Source: Oceaniferula marina (lineage in GTDB: Bacteria; Verrucomicrobiota; Verrucomicrobiia; Verrucomicrobiales; Akkermansiaceae). From it: a DNA stretch of 64,000 bases. This document shows positions 59,518 through 64,000 of this stretch, in pieces. Position 1 is the first letter of the stretch. Every line of letters begins with the position of its first letter. The stretch spans positions 1 to 64,000 of the forward strand of contig NZ_JACBAZ010000001.1 in the NCBI RefSeq assembly GCF_013391475.1. The letters run 5' to 3'. The notes beneath the pieces are model-generated. The model was not told the origin of the DNA and made no database searches. It saw only the letters and a program-made list of their open reading frames with translations. The translations under genes and the position numbers were made by a program.

Positions 59518-60207
59518 ATGAAAGAGAACCCGGTGATATTGGTGGTTGAAGATGATGACGCGGTGCGTCAGGGCATCGTGGATGCGTTGACCTTTGCCGG
59601 GTATGAGGTGTTGTCGGCTGCTGATGGCCGGGAAGGCATGCAACTGGCCTTGCGAGCATCTTACCAGTTGATGCTCTTGGATTTGGTGATGCCTCATCAC
59701 AGTGGGTTCGAAGTGCTTGAAGCCTTGCGCAAAGATCGTCCCGGTCAGCCGGTGATTATTTTATCCGCTCGAGGCGAGGAGTCTGACCGGGTGCGGGGCT
59801 TGACGATGGGCGCTGACGATTATGTCGTCAAACCTTTCAGTGTGCGGGAGTTGTTAGCCCGTGTGGATGCGGTGTTACGTCGAAGCAGTGAGCGGATTGT
59901 CGGTGACCAGTGTTATGTCTTTTCCGGTGGGGAGGCTGATTTTTCGAGACGTGAATTGCGCATGCAGGATGGAAGCCGCTTGAAAATATCTGAGCGTGAG
60001 TCCGACTTGTTAAAGTATCTGGTTGCGAACCGGGGGCGGGCGGTTTCGCGTGAGGAACTGTTACAGCAGGTTTGGAGGATCGACCCCAAGCATATCGAAA
60101 CCAGAACCATTGATATGCATATTGCGCATTTGCGGGAAAAGCTTGGAGCTGATGGTCAGAAGGTTCTGCTGACAGTCAGAGGAAAAGGATATATGGTGGG
60201 AGAGTAG
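59518..60207 (+). CDS. OmpR-family response regulator
   Basis: This 229-residue DNA-binding regulator has a receiver domain (about residues 5-120) with acidic pocket EDDD near 11-14, the phosphoacceptor Asp in LLDLVMPHHSG near 55, Lys in VVKPFSVREL near 105, and a C-terminal winged helix (SERESDLLKYLVANRGRAVSREELLQQVW and the RTIDMHIAHLREKLG recognition region). The ATG at 59518 overlaps no other gene. The histidine kinase gene begins 16 bases after its stop, so the pair is an operon. Confidence 0.96.
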   Translation: MKENPVILVVEDDDAVRQGIVDALTFAGYEVLSAADGREGMQLALRASYQLMLLDLVMPHHSGFEVLEALRKDRPGQPVIILSARGEESDRVRGLTMGADDYVVKPFSVRELLARVDAVLRRSSERIVGDQCYVFSGGEADFSRRELRMQDGSRLKISERESDLLKYLVANRGRAVSREELLQQVWRIDPKHIETRTIDMHIAHLREKLGADGQKVLLTVRGKGYMVGE

Positions 60208-60223
60208 CGAAAGGACATTGGAA

Positions 60224-62173
60224 ATGAATCGACCGTGGATCATATGGAGTTTATCAGCTTTGTGCGCCTTTCTGGTGTTCGGAGCCATGGCTTTGATTAC
60301 GCGGCACACCTTGAATTTGGAAAAAGAACGTGCCAGGGCGGAAGCCAAGGCGGAACTGGAAGAGCGGGTTCGTTTGGCACTTTGGAGGATGGATACCATC
60401 GCAGCCGGAATATTGGCCGAAGAAAACAACCGACCGGTATCGCATTTCAAGGATCTTGAGGTCGAGCCTGACCGCATTCCTCAATCGGGAAATGCCAAGC
60501 TTCATTTCGAGGTTGAGAACGGGGTGCTGAAATCCAACAATAAAACAAGTGAATGGGAGAGCTTTCAGTCATTTCTCAATGGACAGGCAAAGGATGTGGT
60601 AGCGTCCTATAGCAAAAAGAAGAAGCCGAGCAAGGTGGCTTATTTTTCCGGCGATAATAATCTGGATGTCTTGCAGGCGGTTGCAGGCAAGGCAGAGGAA
60701 GTGGAGGATCAACAAAGTCAGGCTTGGGAAGCCCAGGTGGATGTTGCCCGGCAGCAGCGGGAGATGAACCCGAATGTCGATGTTCGAAACAACGATAGCT
60801 ACCAAGGGAATTACAATCGCGCGGAAAAGGCCAAACGCCAGGCGATTGTCAACAAGTCGATTGGGCAGGTGTTGCAGCAGAAGGGCGCTCAGAAAGAAGC
60901 CCCTGCGCACAATCAACCGGCGTCTCAACATGCTGAAGTTGACTCATCGGCGGAGGGTCTGGTTCCCAGAAGTTCCCAAGGTGCCGGCAAGCGAGGCGCG
61001 GAGCTTCCTGAGGTGAAACAAGAGTTGAAGTTGGCTGGCTTGATGGACGATGCGGCCTCGATGGATCAAGTCCACTTGTCGATTCTGAAACCGCTATGGT
61101 TAGGTCAGGATTTGATTTTGGCCCGGGAGGTGGTTGATTCCTCAGGTAAGCGAGTGCAAGGTGTCTGGTTGGATGCCAGGAAGATCCGGACGTCGTTGCT
61201 GGTGGAAATTGATGATTTGTTACCGAATGCCGTGTTGGAGCCCGTCAGGCGCGGGGTCGGGGTGTTGCTTGGTGAATTGCCTGACCCCTATGCTGATGAT
61301 CCGATGGTGATGGCCGCCTTGCCTTGGAAACTGAGCCCTGGGGAGGTTGCTGTAGCCGATCCCGTAGGGTGGACTCCGATGCGAAAAACACTGGCCGTGG
61401 CTTGGGTTGGGGCATTGCTTGCCGCTCTGGCCGCGGTTGCTTTAATGCGAGGTGTTGTGAAACTCAGCGAACGTCGTGCTTCGTTTGTGTCATCGGTTAC
61501 GCACGAATTGAGGACTCCCTTAACGACTTTTAGTTTGTATTCCGATATGCTGGCAGAAGGTATGGTCCGGGACGAAGATAAACAACAGGAATACCTCTAT
61601 ACCTTGCGGCGTGAATCGGCGCGTTTGACTCACCTCGTGGAGAACGTGCTCGCTTATTCGAGGATTGAGCGAGGTAGTGCCAGAGCCCGGGTGGAGAACA
61701 TTGAGGTGGCTCGTTTGATTGATCGTATCCGTGACCGATTGCAGCAACGGGCGGATGAAGTAGGGATGAATCTGAGCTTTGAGATCGATGATCAAACGGG
61801 AGGGCGCCACTTGGATGTGGATACGACTGCCGTTGAACAGATCATTTTCAATCTCGTGGATAATGCTTGTAAATATGCGAGTGGCGATGACTACGGAAAA
61901 AACCTTCTGCTTCAAGTGGGCGGTGACACCCACTCATCCGGTGATGTGTACTTCCGGGTGTGCGATGAAGGCCCGGGGGTTGATCGCTCGGAGCACAGAC
62001 GACTGTTCCGCGCTTTTCACAAGTCAGCCAAAGAGGCAGCACACAGCAAGCCCGGAGTGGGGCTGGGCTTGGCCTTGAGCCGCCGCTTGGCGCGTGCGCT
62101 TGGCGGAGATCTGGTGATTGTTCCTCGTGAGCGTGGGGCGTGTTTTGAATTGCGTCTCAAAGGCTTGGGCTAG
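60224..62173 (+). CDS. Sensor histidine kinase with long extracytoplasmic region
   Basis: This 649-residue kinase has TM1 near 5-28, an extracytoplasmic region of about 355 residues, TM2 near 388-412, then HisKA (SSVTHELRTPLTTFSLYSDM with the phospho-His near 427) and HATPase (N box IIFNLVDNACKYAS near 543, G1 CDEGPGVD near 583, and G2 GVGLGLALSRRLARALGG near 610). The sensor region has a middle part rich in Gln, Asn and charged residues (VARQQREMNPNVDVRNND and so on, about 160-260), probably disordered. No HAMP domain is obvious. The start at 60224 has AAGGA eight bases upstream; a TTG six bases earlier is in frame. Signal is not known. Confidence 0.93.
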   Translation: MNRPWIIWSLSALCAFLVFGAMALITRHTLNLEKERARAEAKAELEERVRLALWRMDTIAAGILAEENNRPVSHFKDLEVEPDRIPQSGNAKLHFEVENGVLKSNNKTSEWESFQSFLNGQAKDVVASYSKKKKPSKVAYFSGDNNLDVLQAVAGKAEEVEDQQSQAWEAQVDVARQQREMNPNVDVRNNDSYQGNYNRAEKAKRQAIVNKSIGQVLQQKGAQKEAPAHNQPASQHAEVDSSAEGLVPRSSQGAGKRGAELPEVKQELKLAGLMDDAASMDQVHLSILKPLWLGQDLILAREVVDSSGKRVQGVWLDARKIRTSLLVEIDDLLPNAVLEPVRRGVGVLLGELPDPYADDPMVMAALPWKLSPGEVAVADPVGWTPMRKTLAVAWVGALLAALAAVALMRGVVKLSERRASFVSSVTHELRTPLTTFSLYSDMLAEGMVRDEDKQQEYLYTLRRESARLTHLVENVLAYSRIERGSARARVENIEVARLIDRIRDRLQQRADEVGMNLSFEIDDQTGGRHLDVDTTAVEQIIFNLVDNACKYASGDDYGKNLLLQVGGDTHSSGDVYFRVCDEGPGVDRSEHRRLFRAFHKSAKEAAHSKPGVGLGLALSRRLARALGGDLVIVPRERGACFELRLKGLG

Positions 62174-62211
62174 GGCGGAGAAGCTTAAACCCGCAAGGGC
62201 TGATTTCGGGC

Positions 62212-63957
62212 TCAACCGTGGTTGGAAATCCAGACACAACCGTAGGGTGGGAGATGGATCGAGGTGTCGTTCTGGTCGTAGTGGTCACCGTTGAGGACAT
62301 CATACCAGGTTTCGGTCGCAATCAGGTTCAATTCAACCAAGGGAATCGTCTGTGGCTGGTCCGAGATGTTATGCAAGGCAAAGATCGACTGGCTACGATC
62401 CAAACTTTCTCTCCAGAAGGCAAAGACCTGGGCTCCGAAGTGCAGTGTGTACTGGGTGGCATTCGGGTGGAAGGCCGATTGTTTTCTCCGGATATCGATT
62501 CGGCGGCGAAGCTCGTCAAAGATGATTTTGTGATGGCTATCCGGGGTGTTCAGTTGTTCTTGGAGTGCCTCGGCCGACCATTGATGGCGGTTGATGGACC
62601 GTGGTTCTCCACTCTCGGCCATACCTTGACGATCGTTTTCGGTCGCTAACAGGCTGTGGATGTAAAATGCCGGTAGACCTTCCAATGCGAGCATGATGGT
62701 GTGGGCACAGATGTAGCGATCTTGTTGCCACTGGTCCTCACCGTTAGCAATGGTTCCGGCCATGGACGAGTAGAGAGAAATATTGGCTTCATAGGGGGTG
62801 AGTTCACCTTCCGGTGTTCGACGCATGGAGATCTCTCCTCCAAAGGCCCGGATGGTTTCTATCAAGTTGTGCTGTTCGGTGCCGGAAAGTAATCCTTCGG
62901 CTGGGCGCAGGCCGATGCCGTCGTGGGAGGCAATGAAATTGAGGTAGGCTCGACCGCGCCTAGCCGGTGGCATGGACATCATCCATTTTTTCAAGTGCTG
63001 GCAGTTGCCGCTGAGCATCGTGTAGAGTAAAAGCGGAGGCAGCGAAAAATTGTAGATGAGATGAGCTTCGTTGCCGTTTCCGAAGTAGCTTAGGTTTTCT
63101 TTGTTAGGGACGTTGGTTTCTGTGATCAGAATGGCCGCGGGTTCGAGATGTTCGATGATGAGCCTGAGCAGCTTGATTAACTCGTGGGTCTCGGGTCGAT
63201 GGACACAGTTGGTTCCGTCTTCTTTCCATAGGAAAGCGACGGCATCGAGTCGGAAGACATGAATCCCTTTATCCAGATAGAGCTGGATGATGTGGATGAT
63301 TTCCATCAGGACTTCGGGGTTGGCAAAGTTCAGATCGACTTGGTCCTCACTGAAGGTGCACCAGACTTCTTTTTCCCCGTCGACGGTTTGCACGCTGCTA
63401 AGTAGCGGAGTGCTACGCGGTCTGACCACCTGACTGAGGTCGTTGAATTGGGCGGCATCAATGAAGTAGTCTTTGCCTGGTGTTGTGTTGGTGCAGAAGT
63501 TTTTGAACCAGAGGGATTCGCGTGAGCAGTGGTTCAGGACCAGGTCAGCCATCAGGTTGAAATGTTTGTGGAAGCGTTCGATGTCATGCCAGTCACCGTG
63601 GTCAGGGTTGACGCTGGTGTAGTCGATCACTGAAAAACCGTCATCCGAGCTGTAGGGGCAGAAGGGGAGGATGTGCAGGTTGTTGATGTGTTGTTTGAGT
63701 TCCCGTTGGCTGAACTCATAGAGGGTGCGGAGTGGTGCTTCACCGGGGCGTTTGATGCTGTCGGCGTAGGTGATGGCAAGGACGTCGTTTTCCGTCCACT
63801 TATTGAGTTCGGGGGTCCTGTGAATGGCTTTGGTTTCAAGCGGAGCCATTTGAAAGATCCGGTCCGTGACAGCGTCTACGTTGTCTTCGCCGTAGACGTT
63901 GCGGACGCGCTCTTCGACACGTTGACGTAACTGCACCACTTTCGGGTGGCTTGCCAT
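62212..63957 (-). CDS. GH13_18 sugar phosphorylase (sucrose/glucosylglycerate phosphorylase-like)
   Basis: This 581-residue alpha-amylase-fold enzyme fits the sucrose phosphorylase subfamily GH13_18. The nucleophile Asp is in GIHVFRLDAVAFLWKE (about residues 233-248), the acid/base Glu in AAILITETNVPNKEN (about 275-289), and the transition-state Asp in LNFIASHDGIGLRP. The DGFSVIDYTSVNPDHG stretch near 105 is typical of phosphorylases of this group, which cleave glucosides with phosphate to glucose 1-phosphate. No signal peptide is present. The acceptor (fructose, glycerate, glucosylglycerol or other) cannot be told. The gene is convergent with the kinase gene, with AAAGGAG about 11 bases before its ATG. 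The last bases of the window hold the upstream region. Confidence 0.88.
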   Translation of the reverse strand: MASHPKVVQLRQRVEERVRNVYGEDNVDAVTDRIFQMAPLETKAIHRTPELNKWTENDVLAITYADSIKRPGEAPLRTLYEFSQRELKQHINNLHILPFCPYSSDDGFSVIDYTSVNPDHGDWHDIERFHKHFNLMADLVLNHCSRESLWFKNFCTNTTPGKDYFIDAAQFNDLSQVVRPRSTPLLSSVQTVDGEKEVWCTFSEDQVDLNFANPEVLMEIIHIIQLYLDKGIHVFRLDAVAFLWKEDGTNCVHRPETHELIKLLRLIIEHLEPAAILITETNVPNKENLSYFGNGNEAHLIYNFSLPPLLLYTMLSGNCQHLKKWMMSMPPARRGRAYLNFIASHDGIGLRPAEGLLSGTEQHNLIETIRAFGGEISMRRTPEGELTPYEANISLYSSMAGTIANGEDQWQQDRYICAHTIMLALEGLPAFYIHSLLATENDRQGMAESGEPRSINRHQWSAEALQEQLNTPDSHHKIIFDELRRRIDIRRKQSAFHPNATQYTLHFGAQVFAFWRESLDRSQSIFALHNISDQPQTIPLVELNLIATETWYDVLNGDHYDQNDTSIHLPPYGCVWISNHG

Positions 63958-64000
63958 ATTGTAACTGGCTCCTTTGCCAAACTCTCTTTTGTCTTCCTCT

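Overview
The window reads as a chromosomal segment of a Gram-negative bacterium of the Verrucomicrobiota, probably class Verrucomicrobiae. This is inferred from family-level resemblance only: GntR/LacI-type regulator architecture, a T2SS operon with a PilM/PilN-like GspL, secreted glycosidases with symporters, few strong Shine-Dalgarno sites, and a sigma factor with a lysine-rich tail. No 16S gene is present to confirm it. I see no prophage, insertion sequence, CRISPR array or obvious defence island.

Layout. 1-4100: the distal part of an rRNA operon (tRNA-Ala, tRNA-Ile, 23S, 5S, terminator) with a boxA-like element and nested long-range processing stems around 23S. 4194-10905: aquaporin, RecQ, a secreted protein of unknown function, an isolated TrpD and a LOG-family hydrolase. 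11036-17850: a compact six-gene membrane/AAA+ island (RDD, SpoIIM-like, DUF4129, DUF4350 lipoprotein, MoxR, DUF58), followed by a dGTPase. 19253-26985 (minus): lactose/galactose use, with galK, an exported LacZ, a sodium:solute symporter and galM; galT and galE are not here. 27093-34303: an NAGPA-type protein, a CreD-like membrane protein, FKBP, RpoD, a GntR/LacI hybrid regulator and ArgH.

34576-43052: a type II secretion operon ordered G-H-I-J-K-L-M-X-D, with the assembly ATPase GspE and platform GspF missing from the locus. 43096-48315: a type I phosphodiesterase, an ECF sigma / one-TM protein / PDZ protein module, and a 611-residue protein ending in a GreA-like domain. 48408-51741: enolase with a strong terminator, a short SpoU methyltransferase, DUF2752 and a GYF_2/CD225-like protein. 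51925-56829 (minus): pyruvate formate-lyase, its activase and an OFA-family transporter, an anaerobic formate module. 57071-63957: a lipoprotein with a muramidase-like motif, NfeD, a two-component system and a GH13_18 sugar phosphorylase.

The most interesting observation is a ten-residue C-terminal motif, PRVRHVPR[TS]R, in two exported but otherwise dissimilar proteins: protein X of the T2SS operon and the PDZ protein of the sigma-factor module. Nine of ten codons differ between the copies while nine of ten residues are identical, so the match is kept at protein level. Other notable points are a decayed second pflA 3' end beside the intact gene, an H1-like tail on RpoD, and a very large N-terminal extension on a GreA-type factor.
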